A DNA stretch of 64,000 bases. Origin: Microbacterium sp. MYb62. Its GTDB lineage: Bacteria; Actinomycetota; Actinomycetes; Actinomycetales; Microbacteriaceae. The notes below the pieces were generated by a model. The model searched no databases, was not told the origin of the DNA, and saw only the letters and a list, made by a program, of their open reading frames with translations. The position numbers and the translations under genes are program-made. The stretch spans positions 1 to 64,000 of the forward strand of contig NZ_PCOY01000015.1 in assembly GCF_002979475.1 (NCBI RefSeq), in the 5' to 3' direction. Positions 1 to 10,223 of this stretch are shown piece after piece. Each line of letters opens with the position of its first letter. The first letter of the stretch is position 1.

Positions 1-250
1 ACGTCCGCGGACCCGCCTGGTGGGACCCCACCCGACAATGGCGCACCCCACAACCACCCGCACCACGATCCACCGCGCCACGGCAGCCCGCGCCACGGTC
101 CACCGCACCGCCGTCGCCCGCACCGCCGTCGTCCGCGTCACGGTCACGCACGCCACGATCCACGACCGTGGGGCGAACGCGCCACGCGGGTCCGCTCCGT
201 ACATGAAGGCCACGATGCAGTCCGAGCGCAGCGGCGCCGGCTCCGATCTC
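1..250. other. Upstream region with no recognised gene
   Basis: This stretch is rich in CCGC, CACG and GTCC words and is open in several frames. The conceptual peptides are dominated by Thr, Arg, Ala and His, which is what stop-free GC-rich repetitive DNA gives. I see no start with a ribosome binding site and no domain. It may be intergenic or the degenerate edge of a repeat that starts before the window. Confidence 0.5.
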
Positions 251-400
251 GAGTGCGAGGATCACGAGTGTGACGGTCACGAGTGTGACAGTCGCGAGTG
301 CGAGGATCACGAGTGTGACGGTCACGAGTGTGACGGTCGCGAGTGTGACGGTCGCGAGTGCGAGGGTCACGCCCGCGAGGGTCACGCCGCGACAGTCGCG
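251..400. repeat. 15-bp tandem repeat, about ten units
   Basis: Units of the type GAGTGTGACGGTCAC / GAGTGTGACGGTCGC / GAGTGCGAGGATCAC follow one another every 15 bp from 251. The last two units are degenerate, one of them 14 nt. Because 15 is a multiple of 3, every frame stays open and gives spurious five-residue repeat peptides. The array ends about 100 bp before the ROK regulator gene. It looks like a minisatellite whose copy number could vary between strains. Confidence 0.85.
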
Positions 401-413
401 AGTGCGACATGAA

Positions 414-432
414 GTGTCGACTAGTGCGACAC
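414..432. promoter_or_regulatory. Candidate operator upstream of the ROK regulator
   Basis: An inverted repeat GTGTCG-N7-CGACAC lies about 70 bp before the start of the ROK gene and directly after the 15-bp repeat array. Autoregulation by the downstream ROK protein is the simplest reading. There is no independent support for this. Confidence 0.35.
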
Positions 433-502
433 GATGTGGCATGCTTTCGCACACCGACCCACGACGCGTGCACAGACACGGCCAGAGGAGTATTCCGCCT
501 AT

Positions 503-1651
503 ATGTCCAGACCACTCGCGGGACCACAGGGCCTGCTCCGCACGCTCAACGGCCGCGCAATCCTGGAGTCCCTCGCACGCAGCGGTCCACAGACCCGCAC
601 GGAGTTGATGTCCGCCACAGGCCTGTCCCGCACGGCGGTCACCCAGGTGCTGCGGATGCTGGAGAGCGCGGGGGCTGTCGCCGCCGCCGGTGTCGACCGT
701 GACACGCGCGGGCCGGCGGCCGGCCGCGTCGCCCTGCATCCGCGGCTCGGATTCGCCGCCGCCGTGCACGTCGACCACCACGCTGCGCACGTCGTGCTCG
801 TCGACGCCATGGGCGCGGTGCGGGCCGAGCAGCACGACGCCCTCCCTACGAGCGAAGATCGCGTCGCGCACATCGCGGAACTCGTCGCCCGCTGTCGCCG
901 CACGGTCAAGGCGGCGAAGGGCGCCGTGCACCTCGCCGTCGTCGGCGTCCCCGGCATCGTCACCGCCGACGGCGGCATCCGCGACGACCTCGGACCAGAC
1001 GGCGGCGCCTTCCGCGCCGCCCTGTCCGCGGAACTCGACTGCCCGGTCCGCATCGAGAACGACGTCAACCTCGCCGCCCTCGCCGAGCTCACGAGCGGCG
1101 CGGGTACGACCCTCGCCAGCTTCGCGCTACTGCTTCTCGACGATGGACTCGGTGCCGGAATCGTGATCGACGGTGCACTCCACCGCGGGTTCTCCGGGGT
1201 CGCCGGCGAAGTGATGTATCTGCCGCAGACGCCCCTTCCGATCGGCGCTCCCATCGTGAGCGATGCGGTCGTCGGCGATCTCGCACTCGGCTTGGGCTGC
1301 GACGCCGGGACCTCCCTCACGGAGCACCTCGACGCAGCCCTTCGCGGCGACGATGCCGCGAAGCAGATCATCGCCGAGATCGGCCGCCGCATCGTGCTCG
1401 TCGCGGGCAGCGTGGGTCTGGTCCTCGATCCCGAAGCATTCATCCTCGGCGGAAAGGCGACCCATCCCGCACTCGTCGAGGCGATCGGGCACATCGCCGG
1501 CGACTACGCGGCACAGCTGCCGTTGCGCTTCCTCGTCTCCTCGTTCGGGCCGGAGGCTTCGCTCGTCGGCGCGGTCGACGAAGCCGCATCCGCACTCCGG
1601 GGCGAACTCTTCACCCGCATCCTCACCCCAGCGTCCAAGGCCGGTCGCTGA
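503..1651 (+). CDS. ROK family transcriptional regulator
   Basis: This 382-residue protein has an N-terminal MarR-like winged helix-turn-helix (about residues 12-65, with TELMSATGLSRTAVTQVLRM) followed by a ROK sugar-kinase-type domain. The ROK domain shows VGVPGIV, ENDVNLAALAE and a GLGAGIVIDGALHRGFSG stretch. The cysteine-rich zinc motif of many ROK proteins (CxCGxxGC) is absent after GEVMYLP, so I read it as a sugar-sensing repressor and not a kinase. I chose the ATG at 503 because AGAGGAG sits 12 nt upstream; the frame is open back to 434. It is followed 34 bp later by a ChbG-type deacetylase and then a symporter, so it probably controls that small sugar operon. The inducer is unknown. 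Confidence 0.88.
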   Translation: MSRPLAGPQGLLRTLNGRAILESLARSGPQTRTELMSATGLSRTAVTQVLRMLESAGAVAAAGVDRDTRGPAAGRVALHPRLGFAAAVHVDHHAAHVVLVDAMGAVRAEQHDALPTSEDRVAHIAELVARCRRTVKAAKGAVHLAVVGVPGIVTADGGIRDDLGPDGGAFRAALSAELDCPVRIENDVNLAALAELTSGAGTTLASFALLLLDDGLGAGIVIDGALHRGFSGVAGEVMYLPQTPLPIGAPIVSDAVVGDLALGLGCDAGTSLTEHLDAALRGDDAAKQIIAEIGRRIVLVAGSVGLVLDPEAFILGGKATHPALVEAIGHIAGDYAAQLPLRFLVSSFGPEASLVGAVDEAASALRGELFTRILTPASKAGR

Positions 1652-1685
1652 TCTCCCGCGCAGTTCCCACCCGACAGGACCTCCG

Positions 1686-2615
1686 ATGACCGCACCCTCA
1701 GACCTCGCCGACCGCCTCGGCCTCGCTCCCGGCACCCGGGCGATCATCCTCAACGCGGACGACTTCGGCATGTGCCATGCGGCGAACACCGCCATCGTCG
1801 ACCTGCTCGGGGAAGGACGGATCGACTCGTCGACCGTGATGGTGCCGTGCTCATGGTCGCCGGAGGCGCTCGCCTTCGCGGCATCCCGCACCGACCTCGA
1901 CATCGGCGTGCACCTCGTGCTCACCAGCGAGTGGGCGCGGTATCGGTGGCGTCCACTCACCGGTACGGCGACGAGTCTCGTCGACGAGGCCGGATTCTTC
2001 CCCACCGAGGTGGCAGCCGTCGAACGGGATGCAGCCGAAGACGAGGTCGCGGCCGAGCTCGCCGCGCAGCTTCAGGCCGCGCTCGATGCCGGCGTCGATG
2101 TCACCCACCTCGACAATCACATGGGGTCGGTCTACGGACTCGTCACCGGCCGTGACTTCCTCCGTCCGGTCTTCGAGCTCGCCGCGCGCCATGGTCTCCC
2201 GTTCCGGCTGCCGCGCAGCATGGACGGCGTGGGCGACGATTCCGCGCTGCAGGCCAAACTCGACGACGCCGCGGCGGCGGCCGATGCGCTGGGCGTCGTG
2301 ATCGTCGATCGCCTGTGGTCGCATCCCTTCGAGCTCCTCGGCGAGGGCACCCCCGATGAGGAGACGTACGAGCAGGTGCGGGACGGCTTCGTCGCCCTGC
2401 TGCGCGCCGCGCCCGCCGGCGTGACCGAGATCTACCTGCATCCGATGGTCGACGACGACGAACTCCGCGCGGCCGTCGACTTCAGCGCCGCGAAGCGCGG
2501 CCATGAGCTGCGGCTGCTCAGCGATCCGATCGTCCTGCAGGCGATCGAAGACGAGGCCCTCGTCCGCATCGGCTGGCGCGACCTCCGCGACCTGCAGCGG
2601 GCGATCGCGCGATGA
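1686..2615 (+). CDS. ChbG/HpnK (YdjC-like) family carbohydrate deacetylase
   Basis: This is a 309-residue cytosolic protein of the YdjC/ChbG family, metal-dependent deacetylases that remove acetyl groups from chito-oligosaccharides or related amino sugars. The metal and catalytic signature is visible: NADDFG at residues 23-28 and THLDNH at 140-145. A further conserved segment, WSHPFELLGEG, lies near the C-terminus. The start at 1686 follows an AGGACCTCCG leader. The stop overlaps the start of the next gene by four bases (ATGA), so translation is coupled to the symporter. Together with the ROK regulator this suggests uptake and deacetylation of an acetylated sugar, but the substrate cannot be read from the sequence. 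Confidence 0.88.
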   Translation: MTAPSDLADRLGLAPGTRAIILNADDFGMCHAANTAIVDLLGEGRIDSSTVMVPCSWSPEALAFAASRTDLDIGVHLVLTSEWARYRWRPLTGTATSLVDEAGFFPTEVAAVERDAAEDEVAAELAAQLQAALDAGVDVTHLDNHMGSVYGLVTGRDFLRPVFELAARHGLPFRLPRSMDGVGDDSALQAKLDDAAAAADALGVVIVDRLWSHPFELLGEGTPDEETYEQVRDGFVALLRAAPAGVTEIYLHPMVDDDELRAAVDFSAAKRGHELRLLSDPIVLQAIEDEALVRIGWRDLRDLQRAIAR

Positions 2616-3937
2616 CCTCGCTGAACGAACGCCTGCGCGACCGCCGTCTGGACGCTGCACCCACGACGGCGCAGACCATCGCGTTCGGGGCCTCCGGCTT
2701 CCCGACCCAGCTCATGGCGCAGACATTCTCGGCCTTCGTCGTCTACTTCTACGTCTCCCACCTCGCCGTGCCCGCCGGGTGGGTCGCGGCGGCGATGATC
2801 GCCCACGGGATCCTGAACGCCGTGCTGAACCCCGTCGTCGGCGCGCTGTCCGACCGGATCCGCACCCCGTGGGGGCGGCGGATTCCCTGGATCGGCCTGG
2901 GCATCGTGCCGCTCGTGGTCGCGTTCGCGCTGATCTGGATGCCGCCCGAGCTCCCGGCCGCCGGGCTCATCGTCTGGTTCCTCGTCGTCGTGGCCGTGTA
3001 CGACGTGGCCTTCGTCGTCGTCGTGCTGAACATCTCCGCACTGTTCCCCGAGATCTTCCGCACCACCGAGGAGCGCGCCCGCGGCAACGTGCCACGGCAG
3101 ATCTTCGCGATCCTGGGCATGGTGCTGGGAACCGCCGGTGCGCCGGCTCTCTACAGCGCGCTCGGCTGGCCGGGCATGGCCATCGTGCTCGCCGTCGTCT
3201 GCCTGGTGCTGCTCGTGTGGTCGTTCTTCGGGGGAATGATCGAGAGGCGGGTCCCGGAGGCGGCCTCAGAGGCCATGGCCTGGGGTGACCAGCTGAAGTA
3301 CACGTTCCGCAACCGGGCCTTCGTTCCCTACGTGCTCGGATCGCTGTTCGTGCAGACCTCGATCGCCGTGATCCTCGCCGCCATCCCGTTCTACGTGCGC
3401 TACTCCCTGCACGCGCCCGAGGGGGAAGGGAGCTTGCTGCTCGGGGCGATCTTCGTCACCGCGATCCCTTCGATCGTGCTGTGGAGCGCGGTCGTGCGAC
3501 GCACCTCGCCGCGCACCGCCGTGCTGTGGAGCGTCGCGATCTTCGGCGTGGCCGTGCTCGGCTATCTCGCACCGTCGAACGTTCTCGGCGCCGCTCTCGT
3601 CGGTGTGGCGGTCGGCGTGGGCGTCGGCGGACTGCTGCAACTGCTCGAGGTCATGCTCGCGCAGATCATCGACGAGGATGCCGTGCGCACCGGGCACCGA
3701 CGCGAAGGGGCCTATTTCGGCGTCAACGGCTTCGTGGTGCGCGGCTCCGTCGTGCTGCAGGCGATCGTCGCCGCGCTGGTGCTCACGGGGTCCGGTTTCG
3801 ATGCCGCGCTCAAGGACGCACAGCCCGAAAGCGTCGACGGTGGCATCCGCCTGATGCTCGCCGTCATCCCGCTCGGGTTCACCGCACTCGCCTGGCTGTG
3901 CTTCTGGCTCTACCCCATCCGCACCCGCGACCTCTGA
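2612..3937 (+). CDS. GPH-type (MFS) sugar:cation symporter
   Basis: This is a 441-residue membrane protein with about twelve hydrophobic segments. The cytoplasmic loop GALSDRIRTPWGRRIPWIGLG, between the second and third segments, is typical of the glycoside-pentoside-hexuronide (GPH, MelB-like) branch of the major facilitator superfamily, where it reads GxxxDRxxxxxGRxRP. It lacks a long C-terminal IIA-like domain. It is the last gene of the ROK-deacetylase-transporter operon and converges on galE with only 6 bp between the stops. The co-transcribed deacetylase suggests the cargo is an acetylated or amino sugar derivative; this is inferred from position only. Confidence 0.88.
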   Translation: MTSLNERLRDRRLDAAPTTAQTIAFGASGFPTQLMAQTFSAFVVYFYVSHLAVPAGWVAAAMIAHGILNAVLNPVVGALSDRIRTPWGRRIPWIGLGIVPLVVAFALIWMPPELPAAGLIVWFLVVVAVYDVAFVVVVLNISALFPEIFRTTEERARGNVPRQIFAILGMVLGTAGAPALYSALGWPGMAIVLAVVCLVLLVWSFFGGMIERRVPEAASEAMAWGDQLKYTFRNRAFVPYVLGSLFVQTSIAVILAAIPFYVRYSLHAPEGEGSLLLGAIFVTAIPSIVLWSAVVRRTSPRTAVLWSVAIFGVAVLGYLAPSNVLGAALVGVAVGVGVGGLLQLLEVMLAQIIDEDAVRTGHRREGAYFGVNGFVVRGSVVLQAIVAALVLTGSGFDAALKDAQPESVDGGIRLMLAVIPLGFTALAWLCFWLYPIRTRDL

Positions 3938-3943
3938 GACCGG

Positions 3944-4924
3944 CTAGACCGCAGCCGCCTGCCGCGCCTCCCACCCCGTGCGCACCATCTCGTCGACCGA
4001 GTACCGCATCGTCCAGTCGAGGTCGCGCGCCGCGAGTTCGCCGGTGGCCACGATGCGGTCGGGGTCGCCGGGACGCCGCGGCCCGATCTCGGGGGTGAAG
4101 TCGATGCCGGTCACACGGGCGACGGCATCCATGATCTGCTTCACGCTGAGTCCATCGCCGGACCCGAGATTGTAGGCGGCCTCGATCGGTCGTCCATCGG
4201 CGAGGCGCTGCGCCGCCGCCACGTGGGCCGCCGCGATGTCGCCGACGTGCACGTAGTCGCGCACGTTCGTGCCGTCTTCGGTGGCGTAGTCGTCGCCGAA
4301 GATCTTGGGGATCCTGTCCGCGAGCAGCGCCTCGAACACGATCGGGAACAGGTTGTGCGGGCTGACGTCGTAGACCGTCGGGTCCGCCGAGCCGACCACG
4401 TTGAAATATCGCAGCGACGTGTGACGCAGCGGACGGTCGGAGTCGGCCGTCGCGATCGCCTGGTCGCGCAGCAGCCATTCGCCGATGAGCTTCGATTCCC
4501 CGTAGGGGCTGGCGGGCTTCTTCGGAGTGTCTTCGACGACGAGTGCGACATCGGGGGTGCCGAACACCGCGGCCGACGAGGAGAACACGATGTGGGCGAC
4601 GCCTGCGGCCTCCATGGCCTCCAGGATGACCCTGGTGCCCTCGACGTTCTGCGCGTACGTATGCAGGGGGCGCTGCACCGAGACGCCCGCGTACTTGTAC
4701 CCGGCGACGTGGATCACGCCGTCCGCGTCGTGATCGCGCAGGGTCTTCTCGACGAGCTCTCGGTCGAGGATGCTGCCCTGCACGAACGGGACGCCCTCGG
4801 GCACGAACGAGGCGACGCCGCTGGACAGGTCGTCGAGCACGACCGGGGTGAGGCCGGCGTCCGCGAGGGCGCGAACGACGTGGGCTCCGATGTAGCCGGC
4901 TCCGCCGGTGACGATCCAGGACAT
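3944..4924 (-). CDS. galE: UDP-glucose 4-epimerase
   Basis: GalE interconverts UDP-galactose and UDP-glucose with bound NAD, closing the Leloir pathway. The 326-residue protein has the N-terminal Rossmann motif GGAGYIG (residues 6-12), a Ser-Ala-containing SSSAAVFG strand, and the YxxxK catalytic pair in SPYGESK. Its length is normal for the family. The start at 4924 (MSWIVTGG) is chosen because GGAGAGG lies just upstream; the frame continues another 15 codons without support. It is the last gene of galT-galK-galE, 49 bp after galK. Confidence 0.96.
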   Translation of the reverse strand: MSWIVTGGAGYIGAHVVRALADAGLTPVVLDDLSSGVASFVPEGVPFVQGSILDRELVEKTLRDHDADGVIHVAGYKYAGVSVQRPLHTYAQNVEGTRVILEAMEAAGVAHIVFSSSAAVFGTPDVALVVEDTPKKPASPYGESKLIGEWLLRDQAIATADSDRPLRHTSLRYFNVVGSADPTVYDVSPHNLFPIVFEALLADRIPKIFGDDYATEDGTNVRDYVHVGDIAAAHVAAAQRLADGRPIEAAYNLGSGDGLSVKQIMDAVARVTGIDFTPEIGPRRPGDPDRIVATGELAARDLDWTMRYSVDEMVRTGWEARQAAAV

Positions 4925-4973
4925 GGGTTTCCTCTCCTGCCGCGGATTCGTCGCGGCCCGATGGACCATTCTG

Positions 4974-6163
<1,190 letters not shown>

Positions 6164-6167
<4 letters not shown>

Positions 6168-7366
6168 GCGGTGGCTCCCTCGGGGGACGTGTCCGGCGAT
6201 GCGCGTTCGATCGCCTCGCGGAGGCGGGCGGCACCCGACTCCGGCGGGACCTCTGCCGCCCAGGCCCACATCGCGGCCTCGGAGCCGGCGAGGAACTTCA
6301 GCTTGTCGGCGGCCCGGCGCGGGCTCGTCAGCTGCAGGTGCAGGCGCACGGTGTCGCGTCCCACGTGTACCGGGGCCTGGTGCCAGGCCGCGATGTAGGG
6401 GGTCGGGGTGTCGTAGAGGGCATCGACGCCGCGGAGCAGGCGCAGGTAAAGCGGTGCGAGCTCGTCGCGTTCGGCCGTGGTCGTCTCGGCGAGATCGGGC
6501 ACGTGGCGGTGCGGCATGAGGTGCACCTCGAGCGGCCAGCGTGCGGCGAACGGGACGAAGGCGGTCCAGTGCTCGCCGCGGAACACGACGCGCTCGGAAT
6601 CCTGTTCGGACTCGAGGATGTGCTGGAACAGGTCGGGAGCGGTGCGGTCGATCGACTCCAGGACGCGCGTTGTGCGCGGGGTCACGTACGGATAGGCGTA
6701 GATCTGCCCGTGCGGGTGCGGAAGTGTCACGCCGATCGCCTCGCCGCGATTCTCGAACGGGAAGATCTGCTCGATGCCGGGCAGCTTCGAGATCGCCGCC
6801 GTGCGATCGGCCCATGCCTCGATCACCGTGCGGGCACGCGTGACGGTCTGCGTGCCGAAGGAGCCTGTGTGCTCGGGACTGAAGCAGACGACCTCGCAGC
6901 GTCCGACCGACGTGCGGGTGCGGCCGAGGCCGAGGGCGGCGAGATCGTCGAGACCACGGGGAGCGTTCGAGGCCTGCGGCGCGGTCCCGACGGCCTGCGC
7001 GAGCGCGGGACCGAATGCGGGCGAGCGGTTCTCGAACACCGCGACGTCATAGCGCGACGGCACCTCCGACGGGTTGCCCGGAGTCTGCGGCGCCAGCGGG
7101 TCGGCATCGGCGCCCGGCATCATGACGCGGTTCTGGCGGTTCGCGGCGACCGTGATCCAGTCGCCGGTGAGCACGTCGAGTCGCATGGTCGCGGTGTCGG
7201 GGCGCGGGTCGAGCGTGCGCACATCGACGGCACGCTCCGCTCCGAGTGTGGTGCCGGGATCGTCGTAGTAGATCAGATCGCGGCCGTCGGCGAGGGTGGT
7301 GGCGCGTTTGACGACGCCGGCGCCGAGCGTTTCGGTGCGCAGCTCAGGGAGATCGTGCGTGTTCAC
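6164..7366 (-). CDS. galT: Galactose-1-phosphate uridylyltransferase
   Basis: GalT transfers UMP from UDP-glucose to galactose 1-phosphate. The 400-residue protein contains the active-site histidine triad motif in VTLPHPHGQIYAYP, and FENR and EVHLMPHRH segments typical of the family. I place the start at the GTG at 7366. A TTGACG (-35) and TACCAT (-10) pair with an 18-bp spacer ends 6 nt before that GTG, and no ribosome binding site is present, so the transcript is probably leaderless. An ATG 18 codons upstream would lie inside or ahead of the promoter. It heads the galT-galK-galE operon and diverges from a LacI regulator. Confidence 0.95.
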
Positions 7367-7402
7367 GTAAACATGGTACGCGCACAGCCGTGGTAACGTC
7401 AA
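7361..7402 (-). promoter_or_regulatory. galT promoter (leaderless) with candidate operator
   Basis: On the minus strand, -35 TTGACG (7397-7402) and -10 TACCAT (7373-7378) are separated by 18 bp. The predicted start of transcription falls on the GTG at 7366. A near-palindrome GTTCACGTAAAC (7361-7372, 10 of 12 symmetric, central ACGT) overlaps the start codon and resembles a LacI-family half-site pair, so the divergent LacI regulator could block initiation here. Confidence 0.55.
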
Positions 7403-7454
7403 CATCGAGGAGTCGTGCACGGCGTACGGCCGGGGCGGCGGACGGAGGATCCGG

Positions 7455-8549
7455 GTGACCGAGAACGACCACCATCTCCCCGAGAGTCCGGATCATCGTG
7501 CCGAGAGGCCGGGTCATCTCGCCGGTGATCCGGGTGCGCGTACCGGCGAACCGGGCCGTGGCCGGAGGCGACGGCCCTCGGGACGCGTGTCGATGGCCAT
7601 GGTCGCCGCCCGCGCCGGAGTCTCGGGGCAGACCGTGTCGCGCGTCGTCAACGGCAGCCCTCGCGTCGACCCCGCCACCCGCATCCGCGTCGAGAGCGCG
7701 ATGGCCGAACTCGGCTACCGTCCGCACCGCGCCGCCAGGGCACTGCGCACCGGGCGCTCGCAGACCATCGGTCTCGTGGTCACGACGCTCGCCACGGTCG
7801 GCAACTCCCGGATGCTGCAGGCCACGGCCGAGGCGGCGGCGGAACGCGGATACGCGCTCACCCTCGTGACCGCGGCCGACGGCGTCGCGGAGGCGTTCGA
7901 GCGGCTCGCGGAGCAGGAGGTCGACGGCGCGATCGTGCTGAACGAGGCGTCGGCTCTGGTGCCGGATGCGCAGCGTCCCCCCGGTCTGCGACTGGTCGTG
8001 GTCGATGCCCCGACCGAGGCCGGGTTCACCTCGGTGCACAGCGACCATGCGGGTGGCGCGGCCGCCGCCACGGCGCGGTTGCTCGCGCTCGGGCACGACA
8101 CGGTGCATCACCTCGCGGGTCCCGCGGGGTCCTTCGCCGCGTCCGAGCGGGAGCGCGGCTGGCGCGAGACGCTCACCGCCTCCGGGATCCGTCCGCCGGC
8201 CATCGTCCGTGGGGACTGGAGTGCGGATTCCGGCTTCGCCGCCGGGGAGGCGCTGACTGTCGCGTCCGCCGTCTTCTGCGCCAACGACCAGATGGCACTC
8301 GGGCTGATGCGGGCTCTCGCCGAGTCCGGTCGCCGCGTGCCGGAAGACGTCGGCGTCATCGGCTTCGACGACATGCCGGATGCCGCGAACTACCGACCCC
8401 CGCTGACCACGATCCGCCAGGACTTCGCCGCGCTCGCGCACCGTGCGGTGTCGGCGCTGGTGGGAGCGATCGAGGGTGCCCCGGAGATTGGGGAGCCGGC
8501 CGTCATCCCGACGTCGCTCGTCGAACGCGCCAGCACCGCGTCGCGCTGA
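7455..8549 (+). CDS. LacI family transcriptional regulator (probable gal regulator)
   Basis: The 364-residue protein has a LacI helix-turn-helix at about residues 47-72 (VAARAGVSGQTVSRVVNG), the hinge-helix segment RAARALRTGRS, and a periplasmic-binding-like effector domain ending in VIGFDDMPDA and the DNA/effector-coupling C-terminus. The GTG at 7455 has GGAGG six bases ahead, giving an unusually long, Arg/Gly/Pro-rich N-terminal tail of about 45 residues. Its codons contain short repeated words (GATCCGGGTGA twice), so the tail may be a recent expansion or the true start may be near residue 46. It diverges from galT, and the stop lies 28 bp from the stop of the DUF624 gene. Confidence 0.9.
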   Translation: MTENDHHLPESPDHRAERPGHLAGDPGARTGEPGRGRRRRPSGRVSMAMVAARAGVSGQTVSRVVNGSPRVDPATRIRVESAMAELGYRPHRAARALRTGRSQTIGLVVTTLATVGNSRMLQATAEAAAERGYALTLVTAADGVAEAFERLAEQEVDGAIVLNEASALVPDAQRPPGLRLVVVDAPTEAGFTSVHSDHAGGAAAATARLLALGHDTVHHLAGPAGSFAASERERGWRETLTASGIRPPAIVRGDWSADSGFAAGEALTVASAVFCANDQMALGLMRALAESGRRVPEDVGVIGFDDMPDAANYRPPLTTIRQDFAALAHRAVSALVGAIEGAPEIGEPAVIPTSLVERASTASR

Positions 8550-8577
8550 GCGGGTCGATGAACGTGCCGTCGCGCCT

Positions 8578-9309
8578 TCAGACGCCGGTGCTGACGTCGG
8601 AGCCGACGCCGACGCCGATGGCGGCGAGCTGGCCCGACGCGTTCATCCAGATCAGGGACAGAGCGAATCCACCGAGGGCGAGGGCGCCGATCACGGGCTG
8701 GGCGAGGATGATCAGGATCCATGCGGCGAGCACGGCGAGGGTCAGCAGTGAGAGCAGCGGGCGGCGGATCGCGGTGTAGAGGCCGGCCTTCGTAGCGGCG
8801 AGGATCCCGTGACCGGCGGGAAGGGACACCACGGTCAGCGCCACCGGGGCGGTGGCGAGCACGATGATCGCGAGCACGGCGAACAGCGGCCCGAGGAGCA
8901 CGGCGAAGGGCGTGCCCGACACCGCGACCACGTCGACGTACAGGAACAGCAGCAGGGCGAGCGTGAGCGCCCAGATGCCGAGACCGCGCCACGCGGTGGC
9001 CCGCAACCCGCGCCAGAAGTGCGCGAACGGGGTGGCGGCACCGCTGCGTCGCGCGGCATCGAAACCATGGAAAGCCGCGCTCAGGGCGGGCCCGAGGGGC
9101 AGCGCGCACAGGAGCAGGAAAGGCATGGCCGACAGCGGGTGGGCGATGCCGATCAGGGCGGCGGACAGGGGGAGTGCGAAGACGGCGACGCACAGCCCGG
9201 TCGCGAACCCCCGATATGCGAAGGCGAACAGCGACTGCCACGTGTCGAAGCCCGGCCCCCACGGGGCGCGCCGCCTGCCCGCATCCGTCCTCGTCACCTC
9301 CGCGCTCAC
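8578..9309 (-). CDS. DUF624 (YesL-like) membrane protein
   Basis: The 243-residue protein has about six hydrophobic helices. It matches the pattern of the YesL/DUF624 family, which is commonly encoded with CUT1 sugar ABC transporters and whose function is unknown. The GTG at 9309 starts 5 bp after the stop of the upstream permease gene, within the same operon. The C-terminal part (about 150-240) is the most hydrophobic. It is the last gene of the six-gene operon reading from 15540. A regulatory or accessory role in transport is inferred from recurring gene neighbourhood only. Confidence 0.75.
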   Translation of the reverse strand: MSAEVTRTDAGRRRAPWGPGFDTWQSLFAFAYRGFATGLCVAVFALPLSAALIGIAHPLSAMPFLLLCALPLGPALSAAFHGFDAARRSGAATPFAHFWRGLRATAWRGLGIWALTLALLLFLYVDVVAVSGTPFAVLLGPLFAVLAIIVLATAPVALTVVSLPAGHGILAATKAGLYTAIRRPLLSLLTLAVLAAWILIILAQPVIGALALGGFALSLIWMNASGQLAAIGVGVGSDVSTGV

Positions 9310-9314
9310 GGTCC

Positions 9315-10223
9315 TCAGCCTTTCATGCCGCTGGTCGCGATGCCCTGGATGAAGAAGCGCTGGCCGAACAGGAACACGACCACGATCGGGATCACCGAGA
9401 CGACGGAGCCGGCCATGATCATCGCGTACTCGGCGTCGAACTGCCCGACGAACTGCCTCAGCCCGAGCTGCACCGTCCACAGATCGTTCGAGGTGAGGTA
9501 GATGAACGGCCCCATGTAGTCGTTCCAGGTGTTCACGAAGGTGAGCAGCGCCAGGCTCGCGATCGCGGGCTTGGTCAGGGGCAGGATGATCCGATACCAG
9601 ATGCCGTATTCGTTGAGTCCGTCGATGCGCGCGGCCTCGCTGAGATCGTCGGGGATCGTGAGGTAGTACTGCCGCATCAGGAACACCCCGAAGGCGCCGA
9701 ACGCTTGCAGCAGGATGATCGAGAGGTGGGTGTTCACCAACCCGGCCTTCTGCATCATGATGTACTGCGGCACCATGTACGCCTGCCAGGGGACGGCGAT
9801 CGTGGCGATGTAGGCGACGAACAGCACGTCTCGTCCCTTGAACTGCATCTTCGCGAACCCGTAGGCCGCGAAGCTGCCGGTGAGAACCTGCAGGAACGTG
9901 ATCACGATCGCGAGGAACGCGGAGTTCTTCAGGTACGTGAGCATCGGCACACGGGTCCAGATGTCGACGTAGTTCGACCACACGAAGTCGGTGGGGATCC
10001 ACTGGATCGGGATCGAGAACACCTGGTTGTTCTGCTTGAGTGACGAGGACACCATCCACAGGAACGGCACGAAGATGAGGGCCGTGAGGATGATGAGCCC
10101 GGTGTAGAGCAGGACGGCGCGGATGCCGCGGAGGCGGCCGTCCCGGCGAGCGCCGCGCAGGGCACCCGGTGCGACGATCGCCCGCGTGTCGAGGGGGATC
10201 TCCGGCGGAGCGGTGAGAGTCAT
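9315..10223 (-). CDS. Carbohydrate ABC transporter permease (MalG-type)
   Basis: This is a 302-residue inner-membrane permease with about six transmembrane helices. The cytoplasmic EAA loop, which docks the shared ATPase, reads EAARIDGLNEYGIWYRIILPL, and the protein ends in GIATSGMKG as MalG-type CUT1 permeases do. The start at 10223 overlaps the stop of the partner permease (ATGA) and is preceded by GGAAGGAAA. No ATPase gene is present in the operon; actinobacterial CUT1 importers usually borrow one MsiK-type ATPase encoded elsewhere. The cargo is probably an oligosaccharide handled by the DUF2264 and heparinase-like proteins. Confidence 0.94.
   Translation of the reverse strand: MTLTAPPEIPLDTRAIVAPGALRGARRDGRLRGIRAVLLYTGLIILTALIFVPFLWMVSSSLKQNNQVFSIPIQWIPTDFVWSNYVDIWTRVPMLTYLKNSAFLAIVITFLQVLTGSFAAYGFAKMQFKGRDVLFVAYIATIAVPWQAYMVPQYIMMQKAGLVNTHLSIILLQAFGAFGVFLMRQYYLTIPDDLSEAARIDGLNEYGIWYRIILPLTKPAIASLALLTFVNTWNDYMGPFIYLTSNDLWTVQLGLRQFVGQFDAEYAMIMAGSVVSVIPIVVVFLFGQRFFIQGIATSGMKG

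Noticed and set aside
251..400. CRISPR-like array
   Set aside because: The units are contiguous 15-mers with no spacers of constant length and no cas genes nearby.
20..702. Several open frames across the 15-bp repeat region (20-412, 144-527, 270-608, 358-702)
   Set aside because: They arise because the repeat period is a multiple of three and lacks stops. The peptides are low-complexity, and no start has a ribosome binding site.
499..1494. Long minus-strand frame opposite the ROK gene
   Set aside because: Composition is typical of an antisense shadow in GC-rich DNA, with no domain, and the plus-strand frame has clear ROK motifs.
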